64,000 nt of DNA from Rhynchopus sp. YZ270_cl-10 (GCA_964035575.1 OZ037892.1:248001-312000), one strand, 5' to 3'; positions 11,007-22,240 are shown, counted from the stretch's first letter. The notes: generated from the letters alone by a model not told the origin. Program-made: numbers and translations.

Positions 11007-12794
11007 CTACCTGAGAGCAGCACCCTCAAGCCTGTCGGCATCCCTCTCCTCCTTGACCTGCTGCACACGCACCTCGTCAAGGGTGGTGACAAGCGTGCTG
11101 ACGGCAGTGTACCACGACAGGAGACGCTCGTTGAGTGCAGCCCAGTGGGTGTGCTCAAGCAGGGGGTGGTGCACCGACTTCACCGTGATGGACTTCTCCA
11201 TGGAGTCGATCTTCGCGTTGAGGAGGCCAAGCGACATGGCCTCAATCACGTACATCTCAACCTCGTCCTGTGTGATGCAGAGCTTGTTTGCAATGTCTCC
11301 GTACAGCACGCTGTTCGTCTCGCTGCAGAGCGTGCACAGGGCCAGGGTGCGCACCTTCCCTGTCAGCTCAGCGTTTTTCAGGCTCCATGTGTTCTCGATG
11401 AGTGCCTTGTTCTGGGCGTAGAAGCTCATGTACTCGCTGCACTTACCAACAGCGAAGACGTTGTACAGGAGCTCGTGGAGGGAGCGGTACTCTCTTATTT
11501 TGGATGTAAGCAGGTTACGCACGGGGCGGAGGCCGCAGAGGGTGTCGAATTGCCACTGTGATGTGATGTGTTTGAAACAATCAGTTCTAATAAATTCCAC
11601 GGAATATTCCCGATGCTCTCCTCCTATATTTCTACTACCACTACTTCACTTCACTTTACTTCAAAAAACTAAGTTTTTATTTTGGGAATTTAGCACCTCA
11701 ATAAGCAAAGTAGATGCCGCAAATTATCACTTTCCAATGCCGATAATTGCCGAAGTAACGTGATTATGAAAGATTCGTTGGAGTAGTGCATACCGACTCG
11801 GGGTTCTGGCCCATCTTCATCCCGAATTTGAAGTGGTTGAGGACGGCGCGTGCAGCAAGCTCCTCAAGGTCGTAGCCGGGGAGCGGGGCGGAGGCGTCAT
11901 CGGAGAGCTGGAGGAGCTGGAGGAGGGACTCCTGGCCGTCCTCTTCGTTGTGCTTGCGCAGGCATTCGTGGAGGAGGAGGAGGGCAGTCTTCTTCTGCTT
12001 GTCGTCAGCGAAGTCGATGTCCTGTGGTGAAAAAAAAAAAAGAGTGTGTTTTTGTGTCGATTATTTTTTGGGTAATTATTATTATTATGTGGCTGAAGAG
12101 GAGTGATTCGCACTTCTTGCGCATTTCTTGCGCCCATTCAGCCATATCAGTAATACATATTTTGACAGATTTTGAATTTTTTTTTTTGGGGGGTAAATTT
12201 GGCAAAAAGAAAAAGAAAAAGCAATTGAGGTTCACTGGGTGGCAGATGAGGAAGGAGGGGGGTACATACAATAAGAGTGTGTCTCAGGAGCTTCGAGACA
12301 CCTGCCTTCGGGCAGTTGTCCTTCTCGATCGCAAGGGCCTCAACGATGAAGGGCTTGGTCAGCTCCATCGGGAGGTACTTGAAGAGGTTCACTTTTTCTT
12401 GGGGGGATGTTAATTCTGTGTTGGGATTTGGTTGTATTTTTTTATTTTCTGTAACGTGGACAAAAACCCCCAGAAAGGGATGAGCTAACACACATCAGCA
12501 AAAGGTGAAAGCTGATAGTGCAAACGTCGGACGCAGAAACTGACACTCCGTTGTCGGTGTAAGGGTTGGATCTGCCAGATATCCCAATAAGAGGCTATTT
12601 GCAACGTTGGTCGGTATTGCTTTCGACACCCGTGTTTGCACGCCAGAGAGAGGGTGAGAAGACATACCCGCGAAAAGTTCAGCCACATCCTTCCCCAGCT
12701 TTTCCCGTTGTGCGGGTTCGTGATCGTTCACATGCGCCCCGATAATCGCGTCGAGTCTTGCCTGATGTGGGTTGGTGTTTTGTTGTGGCGACAA
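11007..12794 (-). CDS. EIF3M: Eukaryotic translation initiation factor 3 subunit M, copy B (4 exons, start unresolved)
   Basis: The paralogue of the gene at 7821-9889. Exons are up to 12794-12668, 12415-12270, 12021-11794 and 11555-11007. Introns of 252, 248 and 238 nt sit at the same positions and phases with donors GTATGT, GTATGT, GTATGC. Exons 2 and 3 have exactly the same lengths as in copy A (146 and 228 nt) and exon 4 is also 549 nt. The exon 4 tract 11004-11441 is identical to copy A, while introns and exon 1 have diverged. Anomaly: the exon 1 frame has no ATG. The position of copy A's second Met (ATGCAGGCC) reads CATCAGGCA, and an in-frame TGA lies immediately before a TTG at 12794. 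The true start may lie in an unrecognised upstream exon, use a non-AUG codon, or be lost. A 49-nt intron from the GTGATT donor near 12802, joining an upstream ATG to the RLDAII frame, is possible but speculative. Confidence 0.8.
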
Positions 12795-13280
12795 TCACCG
12801 CATGATCTGTACTCAATGTTGCCCAAAGGCTGTACATAAAGAAAAGTTTGTCATATGAACCTTTAGCTTTAGTCATCGTACTTAAAAGATGATGCATATC
12901 GTCCTCAACTCTGGGAAGTATCTTTTATTGTTTGTGCATTCAAAATGCTGGTTCACTCCAAAGTTTTCCCTCAGGATAGCTGGAACCAAAAAAATGAGTC
13001 ACGCCAGGTAACGCGAATGATTGGAATTGGGGGAACAAAAAAGCTAAGTTTTGGGGTGATATTTGGGGGAAAAAAAACCCCCCCTGTGGTACATACCTGC
13101 ATTGTGAAAAAAACCCTCTCTCTCTCTCAACCAAAAAACGAGGTGTCTTCTATGTGCTGCCAAAAGGCGTGCCTAAAATATAAATGTGGTTGTTGGGGTG
13201 TATTGATGACTGTTGTGTGATGTGATTATTCTGCATTGGGGGGAAGGGTTGGGGTCAAATAACCGAGGAAATATTTACCT

Positions 13281-13343
13281 TTTTTTTTTGCTAAATTGTT
13301 GGAGTAGTGTAGTTGCCACAAAGTTGTGCAAATCTCCACGTTG
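13281..13343 (+). repeat. H4 repeat
   Basis: A poly-T run, then GCTAAATTGTTGGAGTAGTG, TAGTTGCCACAAAGTTGTGC and AAATCTCCAC. The internal TTGCCACA/TTGTGCAA part can fold. Best match to the copy at 2848-2914. Confidence 0.65.
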
Positions 13344-13389
13344 CATTTGACGCAAAAGAAATGAAATAAAAGAACACAAAAAAAGAAAT

Positions 13390-13463
13390 TGAAAGATGAA
13401 TATGCCACTCGTGTACACACATCTTTACCACTATCGTTATCGCGCTGGAACACGCTGGGTTTG
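13390..13463 (+). repeat. H2 hairpin repeat with conserved 3' tail
   Basis: GAAAGATG and CATCTTT form the outer stem around a CACTCGTG apex. A conserved tail follows (ACCACTATCGTTATCGCGCT then GGAACACGCTGGGTTTG). The same hairpin plus tail recurs at 28937-29022 and in two pieces at 40510-40650. Confidence 0.7.
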
Positions 13464-13792
13464 ATTGGCTGTATCAAAAAGAAAATCACGCAAGAAAAAG
13501 GGGGAAAAATGAAAACTTGTAAGATGAATGAACCACGTCTATAGAGAGATGTCCTGAAGAGAGCAAAGGGGGGAGGATCAATCTCGGTTGACGAAAAGAA
13601 AAGAAATGTGGGATGTTTTTTTTGTCATGCATTTTCATGGTGTGGCTGAAAATGATAACCGTACTTTATACACAAGAACTACACAAAATAGACTTTATTT
13701 TTTCCCCTTACCCCTTAGATAGTCTGCAGGTTCTTGCTTCCCTTCGTGTGTACCTCGAAGAGGGAGAAGCTGCAGGCAAAAGAGAACGCAAG

Positions 13793-14917
13793 CTAGTTTG
13801 TCAGTGTCGCAATGCCGTCTACTCGTTTGCGGATAACGTCGCTACAATCGTTCCTTCCGTGTGCCGTCTGCAATGATGGGCAGTTGCCTAAGAACTCATT
13901 CCCAATCGAAGTAACCGCTTTCAGGCCTGTGAGGTCAACAGTCGACAACATTTCGCAGTCAGATATGAAGCTGTTTCCAATCGAAGTGACCGCTTTCAGT
14001 CCTGTAAGGTCAACGCTCGACAACGCTGGGCAAAGAGCCAGGGAGAAGTCCCCAATCGAAGTGACTGCCTGCAGTCCTGTGAACTCAACTGTCGACAACG
14101 TTTCGCAACGAGCTAAGAACCCGTTTCCAATCGAAGTGACTGCTTGCAATCCTGCGAGGTCAACCGTCGACAACGTGTCGCAACGAGCTAGAAAGCCGTT
14201 TCCAATTGAAGTGACTGCTTTCAGGCCGGTGAGGTTAACGTTCGACAACACTGGGCAGCAAAATAGGAAGCAGTCTCCAATCGAAGTAACCGCTTGCAGT
14301 CCTGCGAGGTTAACCGTCGACAACGTGTCGCAACGAGCTAGGAAGCCGCCTCCAATGGAGGTGACTGCTTGTAGGCCGGTAAGGTCAACGCTCGACAACG
14401 TTGTGCAGTTAGATAGGAACGATTCGCTAATCGCGGTGACGAAGGGCAATGCTGGTAGGTCCAGCTTAGTGTCGCAGTGAGGAAGGGAAGTGTCACGAAT
14501 GTCCTCGTCATCCATCTCAGACACGCAACTGGAACCAATGCACGTTACTGCAGTAGAGTGGGAGAAGAAGCCATCGGGAATCGCAGTCGCAACCTCTGCC
14601 TGCAGAAGCAAGGAGGCCACCTTCGGATCGGTCACCTCCATCAAGCTTTCTGCTGTGATGTCAGTGGTATCTGCACCCAACGCAAGAAGTGCTGCTATGG
14701 CTTGGTACTTCGGCGTCTTCGTGAGGGTTACTTTGTCCCCAGCACTCAGTTCTGTGATGTCCTCTCCTTCCTCCTTCCCTCCGAAGCCCATATAAAAGCT
14801 GTCTTCCTCCAACCCCGTTGCAGTCGCCACCTTCCGACGCATGGTCTCCGTTGTGTCATCCTCACCCACCTCAATCAGGAAGTCCTTATTCCCAAAACAT
14901 TGCACAGACAGTTCCAT
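13793..14917 (-). CDS. Ubiquitin-like domain plus BspA-type leucine-rich repeat protein
   Basis: Single-exon, 374 codons; ATG at 14917. Residues 1-68 look ubiquitin-like (a beta-strand start MELSVQCFG, a VGEDDTTETMRRKVATATGL helix region, and a D-x-V-T-L-T end). A linker with ankyrin-like LLALGAD and VASLLLQAE pieces follows. From about residue 155 there are eight repeats of about 25 residues with the pattern LxAVTSIGxxFLxxCxxLSxVDLTG, the BspA/LRR_5 class. That class is common in surface or cytosolic proteins of microbial eukaryotes and mediates protein binding. No signal peptide or membrane segment is seen, so it is probably cytosolic. The repeats are very alike in DNA as well, so unequal exchange is likely. 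Role unknown; an adaptor for ubiquitin-type recognition is a guess. Confidence 0.87.
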   Translation of the reverse strand: MELSVQCFGNKDFLIEVGEDDTTETMRRKVATATGLEEDSFYMGFGGKEEGEDITELSAGDKVTLTKTPKYQAIAALLALGADTTDITAESLMEVTDPKVASLLLQAEVATAIPDGFFSHSTAVTCIGSSCVSEMDDEDIRDTSLPHCDTKLDLPALPFVTAISESFLSNCTTLSSVDLTGLQAVTSIGGGFLARCDTLSTVNLAGLQAVTSIGDCFLFCCPVLSNVNLTGLKAVTSIGNGFLARCDTLSTVDLAGLQAVTSIGNGFLARCETLSTVEFTGLQAVTSIGDFSLALCPALSSVDLTGLKAVTSIGNSFISDCEMLSTVDLTGLKAVTSIGNEFLGNCPSLQTAHGRNDCSDVIRKRVDGIATLTN

Positions 14918-16686
14918 ATTTTGTGCGACACTCTGTTTTTATGGTGGGTAGATAGTTTTGCGACAATCATTGCAGTCCAAACAAACACAGTAGTTTTTTT
15001 TTATCGTTGTATGTACATGTTTATCGAGCTCCCAAAACCCCCACTGGGAAACTTTTTTTTTCTGGTGGAAAAACACCCCCCAAAAAAACGCTGTATAAAA
15101 GAGTACACAAGAACTATTACTAAATTGACTTTTTTTTCTTTCCAGTCACACCATTTTCAGCAAAAGATATCAATCGATCAGTCAAGCTCACGTGTCTGCG
15201 TTTTTTTTATTTATCGTCATCAATGAAATAATCGCAAAGGCAACGAACAGACTTGGGTTTAGTTTTTTTTTTTTTGTAAATTTCGACAAATCAGCTGTCC
15301 GAGGACGGGCTCTGTACACAAAGGTCGCCCGAAGGCTAATCCAGACAAGAAACACACAATAAAGCTCGCAAATAAAGCTTCACCATAAACGCATCACCGT
15401 TCATCGGCGGACGCAGGCACAAAAATGCATTATCATGTGAAAAAAAAAGCGTTTATTTCAACTTTGGTGAAATCAGTATCTAACTTTTCACACCAAAAAA
15501 GAGCAACCACTCTGCCTCAGAGCATAAGAACCAAAGGCTACAAAGTTTTTTTAAAAAGAAATCGTTGTGAGGAATCGTATGAGCAGCAACTTAATGCAAA
15601 CGAGAAAGGGAGGGAAGAAAAAACTTGAAAGATTGTTTCATATACATTCCTTTCTGACGAAACGAAGGCATAGAGGGTGCTAAAAAATGTACCTTGAAAG
15701 ATCAAAACGTCTGAAGGGAACACATCTTTAAAGAGGAACATACTCGATAATGAAGGATGAGGGGGGTGATGTCAACAAGACGGTGTCACAACGAAGCACA
15801 CGAAAAAAGCAAAACACACACCTGGTCTTGGAGGCCATTTGAAGCGGGAGGAAAAAATTGGAGTGACTTTTTAAAAAAATTTAAAAGGTTCGACAGAGGG
15901 GATATGCACAACGATTACCACCTGATTCTTACCGCGTATAGGCGCGTATACAGTCCTACACGGTGGGCCAGTTTGAGCGGGAGAGTGCGTAAAGTGTGTA
16001 ATAAATATTCTGTGGTGATATTTTTGTTACTGCAATACGCTCCCACTGATTACCTGGCAGTGAAGAGGAAACTTCTTTGAGGCCAAAAAATTGACGTTTT
16101 TTGGAAGAGCACAGACAGGAGAGCGTAGACCCTCTCCCAGACGCCCTCCCGCGGAAGAGCAATTATCAACCAGTATTTTCGTCCACTTTTGACGCTCTCC
16201 TACATCCCCTTAACTGGCCACCGTGTATACGGTCCTATATGGTCCTATACGAGGGGTAAAAAATTAGGTGGGATTAGTTGTGGCATCGACACGACAATTG
16301 TTTTGCATGCATTTTGAAAGAGACAAAAATAAAATAAAATAGAAAGCAAACCATATGCGACCCTAAGCCTCACTGAGCAGAGTCACACCCCTTTTTTGGT
16401 ACCAATCATTATAGCTAAAATCATACAGCAAATAAAGCTAACAGATGAACCATTTTTCAGCGACACATCTTCAAAAATAACTAAAAATCCGCTTTCCTTT
16501 TTTGCCACGCATACAAAACAAAAACGGCCTTGCATAAAAAACACATATCTCTCTTGCCAACAAAAACCCTCTTCGCATGAAGACCGGTTCTTTTTCACAA
16601 CAAAATCGATGGCCCGATCCATCCAATCTTTACAAAAAAACACGTTGGAAAAAAAAGGAATAATAAATCCGCTAAAAAAAAAAAAT
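14918..16686. other. Intergenic region
   Basis: Holds an H3-related copy (GCATCACCGTTCATCGGCGG at 15391-15420) and an inverted-repeat element at 15918-16271. No gene recognised. Confidence 0.5.
15918..16271. mobile_element. Foldback element, CCACCTG family (354 bp)
   Basis: The left end CCACCTGATTCTTACCGCGT and the mirrored right end (CCACCTAATTTTTTACCCC on the other strand) continue inward with GTATAGG and CACGGTGG matches. The left flank is TA. Related copies are at 18685-18788 (complete) and 46081-46117 (one end). The block at 15985-16049 inside it recurs at 63934-63998. Confidence 0.6.
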
Positions 16687-18321
16687 TTAGGGGTTGTTTA
16701 CATAGCCCCAGTGGTCCCAGAAGTCGCAGGCGTCTTTCTCGAGGTGGGTGCTCATGGAGGAGTTGCCGTTGAAGGACATGAAGTTGTCTGCTTCTGCAGT
16801 GTATTCTGTCCATTTGGGGCACGTCGGACACGACGGCTCACCACTACGAGCAAGCGACGTCCAGAGTCCCGACATCTGCGCGGACAGGGCCTCATCCTGC
16901 GCATCCCACTCCTCTGCTGCCTGCATGAACACATAGGGAATTTCCGCAGTATGGAAATCTCCAAACTCCTTATACACTGCCCCGTTCATCACCCGGTTGA
17001 ACTGGTAGGTCCACCCTTTGCTCTTCCGTCCTGGAGCTGCCAATACCGTTCTCAACAAATTCCGCGAGGCGCACGTAAAAAAGACGTCTCTCACCAGCTT
17101 CGCAGCAATCTTGATGTATGTCTCGGGGGGCGGGCTCTGATCCGCACCATAGAACGAAAGCGCTGCTGCAGCGACCGTTGCGTTGAAGAAGTGCGCCACC
17201 GTTTTGTTCAACCCCTCCTGGGTCAGAGGAAGCAACACCGGCTCCTTTCCGTTCACAATCAAAGGGATGAGCGGGACAAATATACTGCCTTCATCGCGGA
17301 CCGTCCCAATGGCAAACGGCACATCTGCAAACTCTCCCGAAGAGGCAGCGTCAACCGGGGTTTTCGGAAGCGCAGCACCATCAATGGTTGGCCACCACCC
17401 CATCACCGGAAGAAGTCTCGGCATCGCAGGGATGTCACCAGAAGGGAACTTCTTCCGCCATTCAATCAATGGGTTGACAACGTCGTCAAGGCTTTTCGAG
17501 CGGAGGCAGGCAATCTGGGCGGGTCCTGTCATATTAGAGGGACAGCCAACTTGTGTAGCATAGAATTCACCAAAATCGGTAGCATTCTTCAATGACACCC
17601 AAGAAATGTCGGATACCGGGATCGGGCTTTCTGCAATGGCCGCATGGAAGAGACCGCGCGATCCTGGCATAGCCAGCTGAGCGGTTACAGAGCAGCCCCC
17701 TGCAGACTGCCCGAAGAGGGTCACCTTCTTTGCATCGCCACCAAATTCTGCGATGTTCCGCTGCACCCACTTCAGTGCAAACTGTTGATCCAACAGCCCA
17801 TAGTTTCCTGTAGTGCCATGCTCTTTCAAAAGCGAATCCAATGCAAGGAACCCTAGGTTATCCACACGATAGTTCATGGCAACGACGATGACACGATGGT
17901 CGCGGGCAAGGTGGTTTCCGTTGTATTTGTTAAGAACATCATCACCTCCAAAGATAAACGCACCTCCATAGATCCAGACCAACACCGGGAGCTTTTCGAG
18001 CGGATCTCTGAGGGTTGGACGGTAGATATCTAAGGTGAGGCAGTCTTCTGTACCGACGATGATGTGCTCGGTGGGGTGGATCTGAACGCACATCTGCAGC
18101 GGAAGCAGTGCCGATTTGTGTGTCTCCGTCCACGGCTCCGGTGCTGCAGGAGGCGCGAACCTCCCTGTCCCATTGGTCGGAGCACCGTACGGAATGCCCC
18201 AAAAGTACTCCGTCCCCTCCTCCACACTGTATCTCCCCTCTACCTTGCCATACTCCGTCTGCACGACCGGCCCCAAGGCTGCCTGACACAATGTCACCAG
18301 CAAGGCTCCGACACACGACAT
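16687..18321 (-). CDS. Secreted type-B carboxylesterase / cholinesterase family
   Basis: The frame is open from further upstream, but I prefer the ATG pair at 18324/18321, because MMSCVGALLVTLCQAALG is a clear secretory signal, whereas the upstream residues are Lys- and Pro-rich low complexity. From the first Met this gives 545 residues (544 from the ATG at 18321, the start listed here). Family hallmarks: EDCLTLDIY (about 93-101), the oxyanion-hole segment YGGAFIFGG (119-127), the nucleophile elbow GQSAGG (Ser about 207), a DEGSIF stretch for the acidic residue and GDFHTAEIPY for the catalytic His. All three catalytic positions look intact. It should hydrolyse carboxyl esters outside the cell or in the secretory lumen; the natural substrate cannot be told. 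A TTTTTTCAG acceptor-like site lies just upstream of the ATG, compatible with cis or trans splicing of the leader. Confidence 0.92.
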   Translation of the reverse strand: MSCVGALLVTLCQAALGPVVQTEYGKVEGRYSVEEGTEYFWGIPYGAPTNGTGRFAPPAAPEPWTETHKSALLPLQMCVQIHPTEHIIVGTEDCLTLDIYRPTLRDPLEKLPVLVWIYGGAFIFGGDDVLNKYNGNHLARDHRVIVVAMNYRVDNLGFLALDSLLKEHGTTGNYGLLDQQFALKWVQRNIAEFGGDAKKVTLFGQSAGGCSVTAQLAMPGSRGLFHAAIAESPIPVSDISWVSLKNATDFGEFYATQVGCPSNMTGPAQIACLRSKSLDDVVNPLIEWRKKFPSGDIPAMPRLLPVMGWWPTIDGAALPKTPVDAASSGEFADVPFAIGTVRDEGSIFVPLIPLIVNGKEPVLLPLTQEGLNKTVAHFFNATVAAAALSFYGADQSPPPETYIKIAAKLVRDVFFTCASRNLLRTVLAAPGRKSKGWTYQFNRVMNGAVYKEFGDFHTAEIPYVFMQAAEEWDAQDEALSAQMSGLWTSLARSGEPSCPTCPKWTEYTAEADNFMSFNGNSSMSTHLEKDACDFWDHWGYVNNP

Positions 18322-18684
18322 CATTTTTGTAGTCTGAAAAAAGGGGGGGTATAAAAGGGGTATGGATAGTGGAGGGGAAATTGAAACGATATGTGGGAGG
18401 GAGAGAGCTGTTGGTTTTGCATTTTGTGTTGGATTTTTTTTTTTTTTTGGAATTCTAAGGAAATCCAACTCGTACTATGGAGTGCTTTTGATAATCTGGT
18501 TGAAGTGGTGTAGCTTCTAAAAGCAGTCTGCACTGTGCTTTTATATATATTTTTTTGAAGAATTGTTGGAATAGTGTAGTTGCCATGCAAGCTTCACTGT
18601 TTTTGTTTTGGGGGGAAGAGACATAACGTTACAATGTTCGCCGACAACAAAAAAATCTGAAAAGATTCTGTTCCTTTTATATTA

Positions 18685-18788
18685 CCACCTGATTTTTACC
18701 CCGCGTATAGGCGCGTAAAGGCTGGGAAAAATGGGTGGGGTTGGGGTTTGGCCTATACGCGCCTATACGCGGGGTAAAAACCAGGTGG
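18685..18788. mobile_element. Foldback MITE, CCACCTG family, TA target duplication
   Basis: A 104-bp element with long inverted ends: CCACCTGATTTTTACCCCGC, then GTATAGGCGCGTA at the left, mirrored at the right by TACGCGCCTATACGCGGGG then TAAAAACCAGGTGG. It is flanked by TA on both sides (18683-18684 and 18789-18790), as expected of a Tc1/mariner-type insertion, but no transposase is nearby. Confidence 0.7.
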
Positions 18789-19336
18789 TATTAGTGCAGT
18801 ATCGACAAAAGAGAATGTTGTGTCAAAAAGGGAGGGACAGTACAGAATATGTGCATTCGCTTCTTGAGGGTGCTTTGCCGAGGCATGCCCTCTGTGCCTG
18901 CATACTTTCAAAAGAAGAGAAAGCACAGAGACAAAAAAAATATATACAGAAAGCTCTTCGTTGCATTTTGCAAAACCGTTGAAGAACAAAACAGGCAAAA
19001 AACAAAAAAAAATATACTTGAGAGATAAATGACAAGAAGTTTGACTTGAAAAACAACAGCCCTCTCATGGCATGTGCACCTTTGGTACAATGTACCGGGT
19101 GGACCCCCAACCACGCAGTCTTACAAAATAACTTACTGTTACAAAAGCGAAATTTGGTATGGCCATCACAGTGTCCTCTGAAGCAGAATACGTAACATAA
19201 GAATCTACGTTTAGAGGTTACGTCACCTCTTGACTGTGGTTGGACATATCCGCTTGTATTCCCCGCTCTTGAGAATTAAAGAATCGGGGGAAAAATATGC
19301 TTGCAAGATGGGTACAATATGGAAAAGAAAAAAGAA

Positions 19337-19379
19337 AAGTTTATAAGATGACCCTAAGCCTCTCGCGCTTAGTCACCTT
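19337..19379 (+). repeat. H1 hairpin repeat
   Basis: AAAGTTTATAAGATGACCCT then AAGCCTCTCGCGCTTAGTCA and CCTT; near-consensus copy. Confidence 0.78.
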
Positions 19380-20221
19380 ATCATCAAAAGAAATAAACTG
19401 CCCGACTAGTTTTTGTACAAGGAAGCAAAGGAGTGAAAGAAACGGAACGTATACTGCACTGCACTATATAAACCCCCACAGACTGTGTGGGAACCTGATT
19501 TACAAATAATAATTCCAGATTTTGACTTAAAAAATCGTACCAGTGTACCTTTTGTACATAACCGGTGCATGGGGTAGCCCCCACACTATGCCACTATGCA
19601 GTCCTACCTCCATTTTGTGGTTTACATCTGATATTGCCGTACTCTCAAAAAATACTCAAAAAAAGGCAAGATTTTTTTTGTAAATAAGCTGAACTTACGG
19701 CTCTCTTGTTGTTCTCAAAAAAACCCCTCTTTTTTTTGCACAAACCCCATTTCCTGAAGAGCACCGTGCTCAGAGCACTCATGACACCTGAATGGAACAG
19801 TCAGGAGCTTCAAAACACCCTCGGCCAAACCATCTCTCACACAGCCCAGGCAACAGATCGACGTAAACTCTTCATGAACAACACATAACATCTGATGAAT
19901 TCCCCATACCGAAAGATCCTAACACAAGCGGGCAGTAGCCCTTTGTCCATTCAGATGAATAATACGCAATCATATTTTGCCAGACATCATTTTGCACAAA
20001 AAAATCAACAAAATTAACACAACGTGTATTGATACAGACCGCTGAGAACACTGGGACAGAGCAAAAAAACCCCCCCTCCCTCCCTCCCTCCCTGGTAAAA
20101 TGTATACGCCTTATGTGCACATATGTGAAGGAGAAAAAAAGAAAGGGGGGGAGAAGAAGTTGAAAGGTGCAAAATGCATCACCAGACACCGGCGGACGCA
20201 GGCAGCAAAAAAAAAAAAAGA

Positions 20222-20260
20222 AAAGTTTATAAGATGATCCTAAGCCTCTCGTGCTTAGTC
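20222..20260 (+). repeat. H1 hairpin repeat
   Basis: AAAGTTTATAAGATGATCCT, AAGCCTCTCGTGCTTAGTC. The 3' arm is replaced by TGATTAGATTA, an alternative ending also seen at 34064-34110 and 50417-50430. Confidence 0.75.
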
Positions 20261-21866
20261 TGATTAGATTACTTAATGTTTTGAACATTGGTTATTCATC
20301 AATCTTTTTTGTTGTATTTTTGGATCCTTTTTGTTTTGTTTTTGTTTTTTTGTAAATATGCATATTCAAAAGTTTTTGTAGGGTGGTACATCTGTACCAC
20401 AAGTCCATGTTTCAGTCCTAAACGCATACATTAGTTGTAAACAGAGGTGGACATCATCAGTGCATGACCCTCTGTGGACTTGTAGTTAGTGTTCCGCTGT
20501 CGCTCAAGGCCCAAACAGTTTTCGAAACCTACATTGTAAAAGAATGAAAGTAAAAAATGCAAAAAATAAAAGTGGATCATGTTCAAAAAAACTTCTCTCT
20601 CGTGCTTAGTCACCTTTAAAAAAAAAAGTAAACAGAGCTGCTAAACAGGTCGTCAAAAAGAAAGGTTTAATAAGATGAACCTCAGTCTCTCTGTGCACGT
20701 TCTTTATATAAAAAAAAAATTTAAAAAAACGGCGGGGATGACACAAATGGTGACTACAAGTTACCTATGTTTCAACACAACGAACCCTTTTGGAGAGATG
20801 AACCTAAGCCTCTCTCTTGTTTTCGTCAATACAACTGGTGTGGCCGACGACCCCAAAATAGCAGAAAATAGCACCTCCCTTCAGCCACACCAACGCAAAA
20901 ACACGTTTTTTCTCGAAAGGGAAAGACGAAAGCCAAACCATTTAACCCCCCATTAGAAACGACACCCTAAAGGGGTTTAAACCCAGGAAAAAAGGGATGC
21001 AGCGTGATGAAAACAAAAAGGGGGGATAAAATAGAGGTTGTCAAGATGGTTTCATTTTATTCTATTTTGAAGTTCATTTTATTGTTGTTTTTTTTTTTTT
21101 TTTTTTTGGAATCATGGTGCTGTTTTGAAGCATCTGAGGATATTTATTTTTGTTCTGGACAAATCATGTCAAAGAAGGAGGCAATACAGCAAGAAATTGG
21201 CGTGGAAAAGAGAAGAAACCTTGAAGAGTGTTTAGCGGAATAAGATCCTCGGCGAGGAGACGCCACCTCAACGAAAACAAAGTTTTGTTTATGCAAATAT
21301 CATGGATCACACGCGATACCGGGTCTCGGGTATTACCGGGTTTTTTTTTAACCCGGTAATGCCACAGAAAATACCTGGCCAGCCGAATGACAACCGAAAA
21401 CCCGATTGGACCCGGGGTGAAGAAAAGTTTAGAATCCAGTAATTCTCGTACCCGGTAATGGGTGCTATATCCATGAAATATAAGAAAAAAAAAAAAGTCA
21501 AAAGTTGACTTGAAATACAAAAGCCTTCCAAAAAGCAAGGGAGAGAGATTATTTGAGTAATAAATGGATGAAGCACAGAGGGTACCCGAGTGGGAATAAC
21601 CTCTTGGTGCTGAAAAGTTGCGAAAAATGCGAAGCGGAAGAAGAAGGGGGGGCGAATATAACACCGACTTTGGCGTGGGCACATACCACCCGTGTCGTGT
21701 GAGAGGAGAGGGTAGAATGGGTGAAAATTGCATTGATGTAACAGAAGAAAGAATTTTTTTTTTTTTTTTTTTGGTTGAGTAAAAGACAGGAGCGTGGCCT
21801 GCCCCCCTCAATATCCTCATAATTACGACGTCATGACATCGGTAATGTCCTTACACATCCAACGTG

Positions 21867-21900
21867 AAGTTTATAAGATGAACCTAAGCCTCTTGTGCGT
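21867..21900 (+). repeat. H1 hairpin repeat, 3' arm diverged
   Basis: AAGTTTATAAGATGAACCTA, AGCCTCTTGTGCG; the 3' arm is not recognisable. Confidence 0.6.
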
Positions 21901-22149
21901 CACGTTGGACAATGTGGGAGAGTAAAATTTACTTTTCTATTCACAGAAAATAAGCGGGGGAGAGAAAACCATACAAAACAAAAAAAAAAACCCCCCGCCT
22001 CGCCTCGAGAGCAGAGAGATCATTGCTGTTTCAAGTGGAAAAAAAATGCCCCCCTTTCTGCAAGACGAGCGATCCCCTGCATGGTGGCGCTACGCGCATC
22101 GAGAAAAGAAAAGACAGCAGTTGCTCTCGAGGTGGGACTAAGGGGGGAA

Positions 22150-22240
22150 AAAAACGCCACACCGGACGATTAGGCGGACGCAGGCACCACTTCTCCGCGG
22201 GATTTCGAACCCGAGAGAAGCACTTCACTGGCATGCACAC
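22150..22240 (+). repeat. H3 repeat (tRNA-T-arm-like hairpin)
   Basis: GGCGGACGCAGGCACC, then CTTCTCCGCGGGATTTCGAA and CCCGAGAGAAG, then ACTTCACTGGCATGCACAC. The hairpin CTTCTC-CGGG/CCCG-GAGAAG has compensating changes relative to the copies at 28553 and 52536, which suggests that the fold, not the sequence, is preserved. Confidence 0.65.

Larger units (their letters stand above)
12795..13792. other. Intergenic region with short repeats
   Basis: Holds a diverged H1 copy (12844-12881), an H4 copy (13281-13343) and an H2 copy (13390-13463). No gene recognised, apart from a possible missing first exon of eIF3m copy B near 12800-12840. Confidence 0.5.

Noticed and set aside
12495-12794. TTG at 12794 as the start of eIF3m copy B
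   Set aside because: TTG is not a usual eukaryotic start and an in-frame stop directly precedes it. The position is used only as the outer limit of the known frame.
16687-18468. The upstream start of the carboxylesterase at 18468
   Set aside because: The extra ~48 residues are Lys/Pro-rich low complexity; starting at the ATG pair near 18321 puts a clean signal peptide at the N-terminus.
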